Source of the DNA: an uncultured Pirellulaceae bacterium
GTDB taxonomy: Bacteria > Planctomycetota > Planctomycetia > Pirellulales > Pirellulaceae
DNA: 64,000 nt
Reading direction: 5' to 3'
Assembly (NCBI GenBank): GCA_937967505.1
Contig: CALCJM010000064.1
Span: forward strand, 1-64,000
Of this stretch, positions 6,958 through 15,683 are shown piece after piece. The notes beneath the pieces were generated by a model. The model did not search any database, was not told the origin of the DNA, and saw only the letters and a program-made list of their open reading frames with translations. Both the position numbers and the translations under genes were made by a program. Numbering within the stretch: the first letter of the stretch is position 1; each line of letters begins with the position of its first letter.

Positions 6958-8250
6958 CTAATCTTGCGAAAACACGACCGAGGCAATCTGCCCGGTTGCC
7001 GAGAATCCCGTTTTGACCAGCGCCCGTTTCTGAAGCGCTCTTACCTGTGAGACCACGTTGACCGGGCAGTTTGGGTCGGCGCGGCTGAAGTTGATTGTCG
7101 GAGGAATGGCCCCTTGTTCAATTGCCAGCAGCCCGCCAATCAACTCCACGACAGAAGTGCCCGGTCCCAGATTTCCAAAGTTGCCCTTGTGGGCGGTCAC
7201 CGGCACATTTCCCAGCACGTTGTGGATTGCCTGAGCCTCCAAACGGTCTTCGTTGATGCTGCCACCGGCCGAGGCATTAACCAGTCCGATATCAGCCACC
7301 TTCATGCGTGCGTCCTGGATCGCCAGTGCCAGGCTTGATTCAATGGCTGCCTCTTTTGTGGTTTCTCCGTTTCCTTCGGGGCTATGGAACAGGCGCGACC
7401 AGCCTTTGAAATGCGAAAGGATCTTGGCCTTCCGTGCGAGTGCATGAGTTTTGCTTTCCAGCACCAACACCCCGGCACCTTCGCCGACGACCATTCCGTC
7501 ACGGGCCGCATCAAACGGGCGGCAGGCGGCGGCGGGAGCGTGAGTGTGTTGACTGAGCATATCGGTGCCCCGGTAGAGCATTGCCGTGAGTGCCATTTGC
7601 GAACCGGTTCCACCGGCCAGCACGACATCGGCGACCCCGCGTTTGATTAGCGATGCGGCTTCGATGATCGCCAGCAAACCGGACGCCGCCCCCTGACAGA
7701 TGGAATTGCTTGGCCCGCGCGCATCAGCGGCGATTGAGATATGCGATGCGGCCATATTGGGCAGATACTTCAACATCCACAGCGGTTGGATCTGGCGCAT
7801 CGCGAATTCCCCCCACCGATCGTGCTGGTAGTCGGAATCAACGATACAGCTGCGAAAGACACGCGCCACTTCAGCGGGGTCGGCGAAAAAAGTTTCGGTT
7901 CCCAATACCGTTGCAATGCGGTTGGGAGACACGGGATGCACGGTTGTCCCGTCTTCGTTGACCGTCCCGGTCAGCCCCGCCTGATCAGTGGCCATGGCTG
8001 CTGCGGCACAACCAAATTTAATGGGTTCGCACATGATCTTGAGCGCCTTACGTGGTTTGACGTATTGCTTGGCCTCAAAGTCCTTTACCGGAGCGCCGAT
8101 CCGCATCGGTAGATCCGTTTCCGCAAACGCATCAATGACATCGACGCCACTACGGCCTTCCAGCAACGCGCGAAAGAAATCGTCACGGCCAATTCCGACC
8201 GGACTGACAACGCCCATCCCTGTAACAACGACTTCGCAATCCGATTTCAT
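6958..8250 (-). CDS. beta-ketoacyl-synthase homologue lacking the Cys-His-His triad
   Basis: A full-length (430-residue) thiolase-fold protein of the FabF type. It begins VVVTGMGVVSPVGIGRDDFF and contains RPFDAARDGMVVGEGAGVLVLE and PPTINF. Aligned by eye to FabF, the nucleophile segment VTACATG reads CQGAASG, giving Ala at about residue 188. The first His (VNAHGT) reads VNASAG, giving Ser at about 327. The second His (KSMTGH) reads KGNFGN, giving Asn at about 360. The GFGGTN loop is also changed. It is therefore unlikely to condense acyl chains and may act like a chain-length factor or as a scaffold or binding protein. No acyl carrier protein or active partner synthase lies nearby. A GNAT gene is 78 bp upstream on the same strand. 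Confidence 0.88.
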   Translation of the reverse strand: MKSDCEVVVTGMGVVSPVGIGRDDFFRALLEGRSGVDVIDAFAETDLPMRIGAPVKDFEAKQYVKPRKALKIMCEPIKFGCAAAAMATDQAGLTGTVNEDGTTVHPVSPNRIATVLGTETFFADPAEVARVFRSCIVDSDYQHDRWGEFAMRQIQPLWMLKYLPNMAASHISIAADARGPSNSICQGAASGLLAIIEAASLIKRGVADVVLAGGTGSQMALTAMLYRGTDMLSQHTHAPAAACRPFDAARDGMVVGEGAGVLVLESKTHALARKAKILSHFKGWSRLFHSPEGNGETTKEAAIESSLALAIQDARMKVADIGLVNASAGGSINEDRLEAQAIHNVLGNVPVTAHKGNFGNLGPGTSVVELIGGLLAIEQGAIPPTINFSRADPNCPVNVVSQVRALQKRALVKTGFSATGQIASVVFSQD

Positions 8251-8328
8251 TAAAACTCAAACGATCAATAGGTAATGGGCAACGGTTGGGAAAAATGAAA
8301 AGCAGTGGTGTGCGAATTGGAACAGGTT

Positions 8329-9510
8329 TTAAGTGTCGATGTTTGAAGCGGAGACCGGCGGTGAGGCAGAGTTGCGGGCGTCGGAGGGGGCGTAGTCGAA
8401 AATTCGGTAGGTCTTGATTTTTTTCGCACCACCGCGTTCCAGTGTACCACGTGACAACTTGTTTGACTCAAGAACCCATGAAAATTCGGACTCCTTGATC
8501 CCCCAATCCCTGACTTCCGGTACCAGCCGGGACATCAGCGCGATCCCCAAGCCCCAGCGTTGATACTCGGGTAAAACGTTGGTGCTGATCAGACGGATCT
8601 TCTTGATTTTGCGTCGCCCAAACAACAATCGGAATATCCCCAAAGGCAGCAGTCTCCCGTCTATCTTTTTGATGATCGGGTTGTAGTCCAGCAATCCGAA
8701 TACTGCCGCGACGGGTTTCCCGTCCACCTCGGCAATGGAAGTCATCTCTGGCACCAGCAAATGCTTCAGACCGGCGACGGTTTCGCGCAGTTCGTCGGCG
8801 CTCATTGGTGTAAAACCCCATTGGCCCGGCAGCGCTCTGTTGTAGATGTTTAAGAAATGCTCGACATCTTCCTCGAGGTTCTTCTTACTGATGCGGCGGA
8901 GTTTGATGTTAAAACGCTCAATGGCCAGCTGGCAAACGTGTAGTAATTTCGGATCCAGAGTGTCCAGTTGTTCCGTTACCCCCAAGTAAGCAAACATGTC
9001 CTGTGATTTTTTGAATCCCCAATCAAGCACCAGTCGCTCATAGAACGGTTTGTTGTAGGTCATCATAAACGTCGGTGGCGAATCAAACCCTTCCACCAGC
9101 AGCCCCCATTCATAATTTTGCGAAGGGTTGGCCGGGCCACGCATTTGTTCAATGCCGCGCGCGGCAAACCACTCTTGGGCCGCATCAAACAGGGATCGGC
9201 TTACTTCGGTATCATCAACGGATTCGAAGAAACCGAACATGCCGCGATTCTCTTTATTGTAGTCGTTGTGATGTCCATCAACGATCGCCGCGATACGCCC
9301 GACATCTTTTCCATCCCTGACTGCGATGAAGGTCTGGATTTCGCCATTGTTATAGAACGGGTGAGGCGTATAGTTCAACAGTTTTTTGATCTCACCTCGC
9401 AGCGGCGGGATCCAGTTGGGATCACCCCGATAGTGATCCCAGCCAAAACGAATAAAGCGTTTTTGTTGGGCACGTGTCTGGACGACTTCGATAGAAATTG
9501 AGGTGGGCAT
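8329..9510 (-). CDS. GNAT-family N-acetyltransferase-like protein
   Basis: This 393-residue protein belongs to a long GNAT-like family with an N-terminal part (FIRFGWDHYRGDPNWIPPL, then TFIAVRDGKDVGRIAAIVD) and a C-terminal acetyltransferase core. The core includes VLPEYQRWGLGIALM, which fits the acetyl-CoA pyrophosphate loop (Q/R-x-x-G-x-G/A), and FSWVLESNKLSRGTLERGGAKK. The substrate is unknown. Its stop is 78 bp from the start of the ketoacyl-synthase homologue, so the two are probably co-transcribed. The start is the ATG at 9510; no strong ribosome-binding site is visible. Confidence 0.78.
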   Translation of the reverse strand: MPTSISIEVVQTRAQQKRFIRFGWDHYRGDPNWIPPLRGEIKKLLNYTPHPFYNNGEIQTFIAVRDGKDVGRIAAIVDGHHNDYNKENRGMFGFFESVDDTEVSRSLFDAAQEWFAARGIEQMRGPANPSQNYEWGLLVEGFDSPPTFMMTYNKPFYERLVLDWGFKKSQDMFAYLGVTEQLDTLDPKLLHVCQLAIERFNIKLRRISKKNLEEDVEHFLNIYNRALPGQWGFTPMSADELRETVAGLKHLLVPEMTSIAEVDGKPVAAVFGLLDYNPIIKKIDGRLLPLGIFRLLFGRRKIKKIRLISTNVLPEYQRWGLGIALMSRLVPEVRDWGIKESEFSWVLESNKLSRGTLERGGAKKIKTYRIFDYAPSDARNSASPPVSASNIDT

Positions 9511-9691
9511 AGAGTGTCAGAATGAAGGTGGTGGGCACAATTCTTGATGAAGGGCACGCCTCGGGAATTTGGGCAGTTTGCCATCGGGTGCGACGGACTA
9601 TAATTTAACACCGTCGCCCTGATAGCTGAAGTCCGCAATCCGCCGGGGCGATGGGTTTAGGTTTCTTCTTTCATTTTTGACGGCATGCTGT

Positions 9692-10162
9692 ATGGATCGC
9701 TCCCGTTTTGCCGTGCTCAAACACATTCAGCCAGCCCGCCAGATTCCGCTTTATCGACGGCAGCATCTGGCAGGAGAGGATGCGTTGCCTGCGGGGAGCG
9801 AGGATGTGCACTATGATTTGATGTTGGATTCGACCGCTGGATTACTGACTTGGGCGCTTCCGCATTGCCCTTCGACAGGTCATCGCTCGATGCCGGCGAT
9901 CCAACTACCCATCCATCGCCGGGCCTACCTCCAATATGAAGGGCTCGTTTCCAACGATCGCGGCTCCGTCAAACGCGTCATGTCAGGCACGTGGAAGCTA
10001 TTGGAAATGACCCCGCCAAACACGTTGGACGGACGTTTCGCACAGATCGTTTTCCAGCTGACACCCGACAACATTGTATTGCCGCTCCAGTTGACACTTA
10101 AACGCCTGACGCAGGATAAGTTCCAGATCACGTCTTGGCACAGGTTAGGTTCGCCGGGGTAG
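9692..10162 (+). CDS. small LigD 3'-phosphoesterase-like protein
   Basis: About 156 residues. I preferred the ATG at 9692 over the TTG at 9677. The central part resembles the phosphoesterase module of bacterial DNA ligase D. HYDLMLDSTAGLLTWALP corresponds to HYDFRLEMDGVLKSWAVP, IHRRAYLQYEG to DHPLDYADFEG, and SGTWKLLE to the GTW strand. The His and Asp of HYD and the His and Tyr of the second motif are kept. The Arg two residues after that Asp is Met here, so activity is uncertain. Stand-alone relatives exist in planctomycetes. No Ku or ligase gene is nearby. It could be a 3'-end processing enzyme or a binding domain. Confidence 0.6.
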   Translation: MDRSRFAVLKHIQPARQIPLYRRQHLAGEDALPAGSEDVHYDLMLDSTAGLLTWALPHCPSTGHRSMPAIQLPIHRRAYLQYEGLVSNDRGSVKRVMSGTWKLLEMTPPNTLDGRFAQIVFQLTPDNIVLPLQLTLKRLTQDKFQITSWHRLGSPG

Positions 10163-10233
10163 CACAATAGCTGCGGTTTGTCAGAAAACCTGAGCGGACT
10201 GTTTTTAACCGGCGCGACTGATTTTTTCCTCGC

Positions 10234-11859
10234 CTACAGCAGCAGAAACATCACCATCGTGACCATTGAATTGTTCATCGCGTGCATGGTAATCGAACTG
10301 ACCAGCGAGTTACGCCATTCGCGTGCCAAAGTGAATCCGATCGCCAGCATGGTTAACAGCGGAATGACCAGCACTCCCTGAGGATGGATTGCCGCAAAGA
10401 TCACACCGTTAATGATCGCGGAGACTGCCACGCTGCTCCAACGTTGCCATGCAATCGACCGTTCGCGCAGGTGGCGATACAGCACGCCGCGAAACATCGT
10501 TTCTTCAACTATCGGCGCGGCCACACAGGCTGCCAGAAACACGCCAACCCAAACCGTCGTGTCCCCCGATGCCATCAGTTGCTGGATTGGATGTCCCGGA
10601 CTTGCCGGCACCTCGAATTCGCCAACGTCGCGCGACATCGGGAACGAAAGCATCAGGACAAACACAACGAACGCTGCCACTAGGACCGCCGGCAACCACG
10701 CCGCATAGGTCGCAATGCCGATCCCGACATTTTTGAAGAACGATTCACCGATCCAACCGATGTCGTGACACACCGCTGACCAACGACGCCCACAGACCAC
10801 CGGCCACGCCAGCGCGGACAGCGAGAGAAAAAATACGCCCACGTTGACAAAAATCAGAAACTTGGCATCCAGCTGAATCCCTGACGCGCTGATCGCCAGT
10901 TGTAAACCGATCTGTCCTCCAAAGAATCCCGCCAGCCAGATCGCAAAGGTCTGTAGGTAAATTCCACCGACCTGATTTTCGGGCGTAAATCGTGCGGGCG
11001 ATTTGTCGCCAAGAACGATGCCTAGGATGACGCAAGCGGCCACAATTCCAAAAAAGAACAGCAACACTCCAAAAATAAGGATCGTCAAGGTGCCAGCAAT
11101 CGCACTGATTCCTGCGTTTTCCACCCATTTACGTCCCGGTTTGTCGTCACTACCCGCCGGAGTCAGCAGCAGTTCCCCCGAATAGCCAAGCTGCTCCCTG
11201 AGGCGCTGTTGCTCCTGTTCGGAAACACCTTTCCCGGAAAAATCGCCCCGGGAATAGTCCGTTAATAGAGCTTCCACAGAAGTCCGCATTGCTTGCTGTT
11301 GTTCATCCGGCTCAAAATCGGCATCGGCGACTTTCCGGTCCAGTTCCGCAAAATATTCCAATGCGCGCTGCGGCCCATAGAGCTCCGACAGCAGGATCGC
11401 ATAACACAAGCGCTGCTGGTAGGTGCCTGAATCCAGAGCAACGGGGATCGGGCGTCGATCGGCGGTCGCCTGATTGTCGCCCTCTAATTGTGCGTCTGCA
11501 TTTGATTGTGCGTCTGCATCGCTGACTCCCTGCCGCAACATCTGTTCGGCAACCTTCTGTCCGACCATCACCTTCGCCTGAAGATTGATCTGTATTAGAT
11601 CCGACGGTGTTGTCTTGCGCGGTTCGTGTTCGCCGAACTGCTCCATCGCAGTGGTCACAACAATGAACAGCGTTACCAGAATGATCACCACCCAGCTGAA
11701 ATAATCCAACAGGTTGAGTGACTTGGGGGCGAATGGCCGCGATCCGCCTGGCGATTCTGCCGCCGGAATTGGGGTAGGCGGTTGAGCGGCGATGTCCTGC
11801 CCCGGGCTTTCACCAGAATTGTCAGAGTCATTTGGGGCGCTTGGGTGTTCTGGATTCAC
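10234..11859 (-). CDS. CPBP (CAAX/Rce1-like) intramembrane metalloprotease
   Basis: 541 residues with a Pro/Ser-rich cytoplasmic N-terminus, a membrane segment (FSWVVIILVTLFIVVTT), a soluble region of ~150 residues and then about eight membrane helices. The C-terminal CPBP motifs are EETMFRGVLYRHL (the glutamate pair and Arg), FAAIHPQG (His) and TMHAMNNS (His/Asn). These residues form the membrane-embedded active site of the Rce1 family. The start is GTG with AAGGT seven bases upstream. Bacterial substrates are mostly unknown. The gene faces the LigD-like gene and is not part of the uxaC cluster. Confidence 0.85.
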   Translation of the reverse strand: MNPEHPSAPNDSDNSGESPGQDIAAQPPTPIPAAESPGGSRPFAPKSLNLLDYFSWVVIILVTLFIVVTTAMEQFGEHEPRKTTPSDLIQINLQAKVMVGQKVAEQMLRQGVSDADAQSNADAQLEGDNQATADRRPIPVALDSGTYQQRLCYAILLSELYGPQRALEYFAELDRKVADADFEPDEQQQAMRTSVEALLTDYSRGDFSGKGVSEQEQQRLREQLGYSGELLLTPAGSDDKPGRKWVENAGISAIAGTLTILIFGVLLFFFGIVAACVILGIVLGDKSPARFTPENQVGGIYLQTFAIWLAGFFGGQIGLQLAISASGIQLDAKFLIFVNVGVFFLSLSALAWPVVCGRRWSAVCHDIGWIGESFFKNVGIGIATYAAWLPAVLVAAFVVFVLMLSFPMSRDVGEFEVPASPGHPIQQLMASGDTTVWVGVFLAACVAAPIVEETMFRGVLYRHLRERSIAWQRWSSVAVSAIINGVIFAAIHPQGVLVIPLLTMLAIGFTLAREWRNSLVSSITMHAMNNSMVTMVMFLLL

Positions 11860-12004
11860 AGTTTACCTTGTGTTGGTGAAGGTCCGTGTTCGAACCGCGC
11901 TCTTACCGGAACCAGTCATTGCCGAATCCTGAGTTTCAAACCGGCATTTCAATCAGTCGCTGGTCCAGTCGCCTAAAACGCGTGGGGCCAGCCATCCCAT
12001 TCGC

Positions 12005-12030
12005 CATCAGGCATCAGGCATCAGGCATCA
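12005..12030. repeat. CATCAGG heptamer microsatellite, 3.7 copies
   Basis: CATCAGG is repeated three full times and followed by CATCA, just after the stop of uxaC. Heptamer runs change length by slippage, but this one is outside any coding sequence. Confidence 0.8.
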
Positions 12031-12035
12031 CACCA

Positions 12036-13451
12036 CTACGATACCACCAGCCCCAAAAAGTCTTTGGCATTCTGGTAACAGATTCGGCTGACCAGATCAC
12101 CGACTAGGTCCATGTCGTCGGGTAGTTCACCGTTTTCCATGTCGGTTCCTAACAGATCACAGAGAATCCTCCGGAAGTATTCGTGTCGCGTAAACGACAG
12201 GAAGCTTCGGGAATCCGTCAGCATACCAATGAACCGGGACAGCAATCCTGTATTGGACAGCGTGTTGATCTGCCATTGCATACCTTCCTTTTGATCCAGA
12301 TACCACCACCCTGAACCGTACTGCATTTTCCCCGGCGTGTCGCGTTGGAAATTGCCCAACATTGTGCTAATCAGATAGTTGTCTGATGGATTCAGATTGT
12401 AAATCACCGTTTTGGGCAGCGCGTCTTCCTGATCCAACCGGTCCAGAAACCTCTGTAGCGAGCGCCCCTGGCTGGTGTCACCTATTGAATCGCACCCCAG
12501 ATCGCGCCCCACATGGTTGAACAGCCGCGTGTTGTTGTTGCGCCAGACACCGGTATGAAACTGGTTGGTCCAATCCTTCTGCGCGTCCAGTTTGGCCAAA
12601 TACAGCAGCATGAAGGTCGAGTACTGGTCATGCTGGTGAGGGGTGGCGGTTTTGCCACCGCGAGCAGCATCGAAGATTGACTCGGCAATCGACCGATCGC
12701 AAAAACTGTCCGGAACATACTCCATTCCGTGATCGGAGAGCCGTGCCCCGCACTGATGAAAGAAGTCGTGGCGTTTACGAAGGGCCACCAGAAAATCTTC
12801 GAATGAATTGATTGCCATATCGGCAGCCGCACCCAGTTTTTCGACCCATGGGTTAAATTCAGCGACGCGATGCACGAACAACGCCCAATCCGGACGGAAC
12901 GCGGGAAAGACCCCTACGTCAATGGAATCGTCGGTAGCGACTGCCAGGTGGTGGCGTAGATCGTCTGTCGGGTCATCGGTCGTACATAAAGCAGTGACAT
13001 TGAACTGTTTCAACAGACCGCGCACTTGGAGGTCCTCGCGCTGTTGAATCTGTGCGCAGGCATTCTCCCAAATCAATTCGGCCGTCTGCGGAGAAAGCAA
13101 ATCGTCGATTCCGAAAACGCGTTTCAGTTCCAGATGCGTCCAGTGATACAGCGGGTTGCGCAGCGTGTGGGGAACCGTTTGAGCGAAGGCAAGGTATTTT
13201 GCTTTTGGGTCACCGTCACCGGTGATCAGGTTTTCATCGATACCATTGGCTCGCATCGCCCGCCATTTGTAGTGATCCTCATCCAGCCAGATATCGAACA
13301 GGTTTTCAAACTTGTGGTTTTCCGCGATGGCTTGGGGAGACAGGTGATTATGGTAGTCGATGATCGGCCGATCCGCTGCAAAGCGGTGATAGAGCTCCCG
13401 CGCCGCTGCATTGGTCAGCATAAAATCATCGTGAATGAATGGCGTTGCCAT
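12036..13451 (-). CDS. uxaC: glucuronate/galacturonate isomerase
   Basis: 471 residues, the normal length for UxaC, a TIM-barrel amidohydrolase-fold enzyme. It interconverts D-glucuronate with D-fructuronate and D-galacturonate with D-tagaturonate in the cytoplasm. Recognisable family segments include PIIDYHNHLSP, which has the metal-binding His-x-His, then YKWRAMRANGI, TLRNPLYHWTHLEL and DSRSFLSFTRHEYFRRILCDLLG near the end. It is the last gene of a one-strand sugar-acid cluster and starts 11 bp after the SDR stop, so the two are surely co-transcribed. No UxuA, KDG kinase or KDPG aldolase is in the window. Confidence 0.95.
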   Translation of the reverse strand: MATPFIHDDFMLTNAAARELYHRFAADRPIIDYHNHLSPQAIAENHKFENLFDIWLDEDHYKWRAMRANGIDENLITGDGDPKAKYLAFAQTVPHTLRNPLYHWTHLELKRVFGIDDLLSPQTAELIWENACAQIQQREDLQVRGLLKQFNVTALCTTDDPTDDLRHHLAVATDDSIDVGVFPAFRPDWALFVHRVAEFNPWVEKLGAAADMAINSFEDFLVALRKRHDFFHQCGARLSDHGMEYVPDSFCDRSIAESIFDAARGGKTATPHQHDQYSTFMLLYLAKLDAQKDWTNQFHTGVWRNNNTRLFNHVGRDLGCDSIGDTSQGRSLQRFLDRLDQEDALPKTVIYNLNPSDNYLISTMLGNFQRDTPGKMQYGSGWWYLDQKEGMQWQINTLSNTGLLSRFIGMLTDSRSFLSFTRHEYFRRILCDLLGTDMENGELPDDMDLVGDLVSRICYQNAKDFLGLVVS

Positions 13452-13462
13452 GAGGCCGGTCC

Positions 13463-14242
13463 CTAAATAGTCATCGCAGCGTAACCACCATCAACGATCG
13501 TTTCCGTTCCGGTCATAAATGATCCGGCATCGCTGGCCAGCAGGATCGTGGCACCGATCAGCTCTTTGGCTTCTCCAAAACGGTTCATCGGTGTGTGCCC
13601 CATGATCTGACCTACGCGCTCGGGGGTGAGCACCTTTTTATTTTGTTCCGCCGGGAAGAAACCGGGCACCAGCGTATTGACCCGAATATTTTGCTCGGCC
13701 CATTCGCGTGCGAGATTCTTGGACAGGTTGTGAACGGCGGCTTTGGTGGTGGAGTACGTAAAGACGCGCGACAGTGGAATTACGCCTGACATTGAACCGA
13801 CGTTGATGATCGAACCGCCCTGGTTACGCTGCACAAAATATTTGCCAAAGACCTGGCAAGCCAGAAAGACACCTTTGATGTTGACTTCGTAGATACGGTC
13901 CCATTCGTCTTCGGGGATTTCCAGAAACGGTGTGGCGCTGTTCATGCCCGCGCCGTTAATCAGCACATCGACCTTGCCACTTTGGGCGACAACATCAGCC
14001 AGCAGTTTTTCCAACTGAGCCCGTTGATCCACCTCGCAAGGCAGGAAATACGCTTTGCCTCCCGCATCCTCAATCGACTGCAAACGTGCCTTGGCTTTTG
14101 CTTCACTGCGTCCGACCAGCACGACTTCGGCCCCCGCACCGGCGAGCCCTTCGGCCATCGCGCCGCACAGTTCTCCGGTGCCGCCGATTACGACTGCAGT
14201 TTTTCCTGTCAGTGAGAAGAGTTCGTTCAGATAATCAGACAT
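13463..14242 (-). CDS. SDR oxidoreductase, probably the fructuronate/mannonate step
   Basis: A classical short-chain dehydrogenase of ~259 residues. The nucleotide-binding motif appears as [15 protein letters not shown], and the catalytic motif is YSTTK with SMSGV upstream. [15 protein letters not shown] and the ending [11 protein letters not shown] are typical of gluconate/mannonate-type SDRs. Sitting 11 bp upstream of uxaC, it most likely reduces D-fructuronate to D-mannonate, in place of UxuB. A gluconate 5-dehydrogenase or KduD-like role is possible. The start is the ATG at 14242, though a GTG five codons upstream is also in frame. Confidence 0.8.
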   Translation of the reverse strand: MSDYLNELFSLTGKTAVVIGGTGELCGAMAEGLAGAGAEVVLVGRSEAKAKARLQSIEDAGGKAYFLPCEVDQRAQLEKLLADVVAQSGKVDVLINGAGMNSATPFLEIPEDEWDRIYEVNIKGVFLACQVFGKYFVQRNQGGSIINVGSMSGVIPLSRVFTYSTTKAAVHNLSKNLAREWAEQNIRVNTLVPGFFPAEQNKKVLTPERVGQIMGHTPMNRFGEAKELIGATILLASDAGSFMTGTETIVDGGYAAMTI

Positions 14243-14379
14243 GAAATTCGCTTGCACTGTTTTAGGTAATCAGAATTAAAAATGATGCCGCACTCCGCAG
14301 AGCGTGGTTTGTCGTCGGCCAAAAAACGTTGGAGCCACATTGAAACCGGGTGGCCACCGTCTGGCGACGGTAGCTACGT

Positions 14380-14411
14380 TGAAATGGTAGTTACGTGAAA
14401 TGGTAGTTACG
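14380..14411. repeat. 16-bp direct tandem repeat (two copies)
   Basis: TGAAATGGTAGTTACG occurs twice in perfect tandem in the gap between the SDR and Ldh_2 genes. The preceding TAGCTACGT is a partial echo. It could be a minor slippage product, and no function can be assigned. Confidence 0.75.
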
Positions 14412-14444
14412 CGGAAAGCTTGGCCCTGTTGCGAGGGCAGCAAA

Positions 14445-15545
14445 CTATGCTTGGTCGGCGGGACTGAAACTGGCTACATCCCATGTTGGCTGTCCCGATT
14501 CGGTTGCGATTTCGTTGAATTCGCCAATTTCGGCTTCACTGAACAGCAGACCGCCTGCCGCCTCGGTTCGTTTGGCAAACGCCGCCTCCATTTGCCCCGG
14601 CAGCAGGCACTTGTCATTGCCATGCCCAAGAATGTCGTCTACCACGACTTTTACGTTTTCAGCTTGCGAGCGTCCACCGGCGAAGTTGTTTCCATTAAGT
14701 GCATCGGGATGAATCACTTGAAAGTAGAACGCACAAGTGTGTTTGTCGCCGTCGTCTGCCCAGCGCGATCGCAGCGTCGGTGTGCTGCCGCCGATGTACC
14801 CTGCCATGATTTCATTAATCAGCGACAGTCCGTATCCTTTGTGGTTGCCAAAGGTTGTCAACGCCGCAACCTTGTTGGGGTCATCCGTGAAGTTTCCATC
14901 CTGATCGACTGCCGCTTGTTTCTGGGGAATCCGTTTGCCTTCACGTTTGATTTGCTGCACCCGCCCCATTGCGATCACCGATGTGGCCCAGTCAATCACG
15001 ACCGGGAACCCGCAGGCGTCTGTGGTCGGGAATCCCCACGAGTGCGGGTTGGTGCCCAGCGTCGGGTAGGTGCCGCCAAACGGGACCACTTCTGTTAGGG
15101 CGGCGGTGCAATTGGTGTAGGCAATGTACCCGCGCTGCGCCGCATCCATTACATAACCACCGCCCCACAAATAATGGAACGCGTTATCGACCGAGACCTG
15201 GCCAATCCCGTATTTGTCGGCCAACGCGATCGCTTCTTCCATTGCGGCGTAAGCGGTCGCCTGGCCAAGTTTTTTATTGGCGTTCCAGATTTTGGAGGAT
15301 TCGAAACGGGCCGGCACCTCTTCAATCGTCGCGTTGGGGACACATCCACCAGCGGCCGAACCAAACAGATGGTCTAGGTGCAGCGCTTTCAAAGCATTGT
15401 GGGTGCGGATCCCGTGGCGAGTGGCATACGCGGCAAATTTGGCTGCGGCGTCACCTTCTTCTTTGCTGAAGTTGCGATGAACATAGGCGGCAGAAACCAG
15501 TTCGTTGTGCTGTTGTTCCGGGACGACGAAGAATTTATCTGACAC
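14445..15545 (-). CDS. malate/L-lactate dehydrogenase family (Ldh_2) oxidoreductase
   Basis: About 366 residues from a GTG start at 15545, preceded by AAAGG nine bases upstream. The longer ATG form in the ORF track adds 45 residues unlike the family. Motifs are RHGIRTHNALKALHLDHL, QVSVDNAFHYLWGGGYVMDAA, LGTNPHSWGFPT and GNHKGYGLSLINEIMAG. These NAD(P)H enzymes act on 2-oxo or 2-hydroxy acids, for example ureidoglycolate, sulfolactate, 3-dehydro-L-gulonate (YiaK) and malate. In this sugar-acid cluster a 2-oxo-acid or dehydro-gulonate reductase role is the best guess. It is separated by 138 bp from the 2-hydroxyacid dehydrogenase. Confidence 0.83.
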   Translation of the reverse strand: MSDKFFVVPEQQHNELVSAAYVHRNFSKEEGDAAAKFAAYATRHGIRTHNALKALHLDHLFGSAAGGCVPNATIEEVPARFESSKIWNANKKLGQATAYAAMEEAIALADKYGIGQVSVDNAFHYLWGGGYVMDAAQRGYIAYTNCTAALTEVVPFGGTYPTLGTNPHSWGFPTTDACGFPVVIDWATSVIAMGRVQQIKREGKRIPQKQAAVDQDGNFTDDPNKVAALTTFGNHKGYGLSLINEIMAGYIGGSTPTLRSRWADDGDKHTCAFYFQVIHPDALNGNNFAGGRSQAENVKVVVDDILGHGNDKCLLPGQMEAAFAKRTEAAGGLLFSEAEIGEFNEIATESGQPTWDVASFSPADQA

Positions 15546-15683
15546 GTTCGAGGACCTTTGAATGGCGAATGTTGGCTTGATTAAACACCTGGGTTGTGGT
15601 CGGCCAAGAAAACCGGCCGCTGCCAGGAAGATTGAAATGAAACAGGGCGATGAAGAAGCACGTTCTTCTTTTGGGGGCACCTA

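Noticed and set aside
9118-9501. 127-residue plus-strand ORF opposite the GNAT gene
   Set aside because: It is an antisense shadow with no domain features.
12005-14411. Microsatellite and 16-bp repeats as a CRISPR or phase-variation locus
   Set aside because: There are too few units and no spacers, and both lie outside coding sequence.
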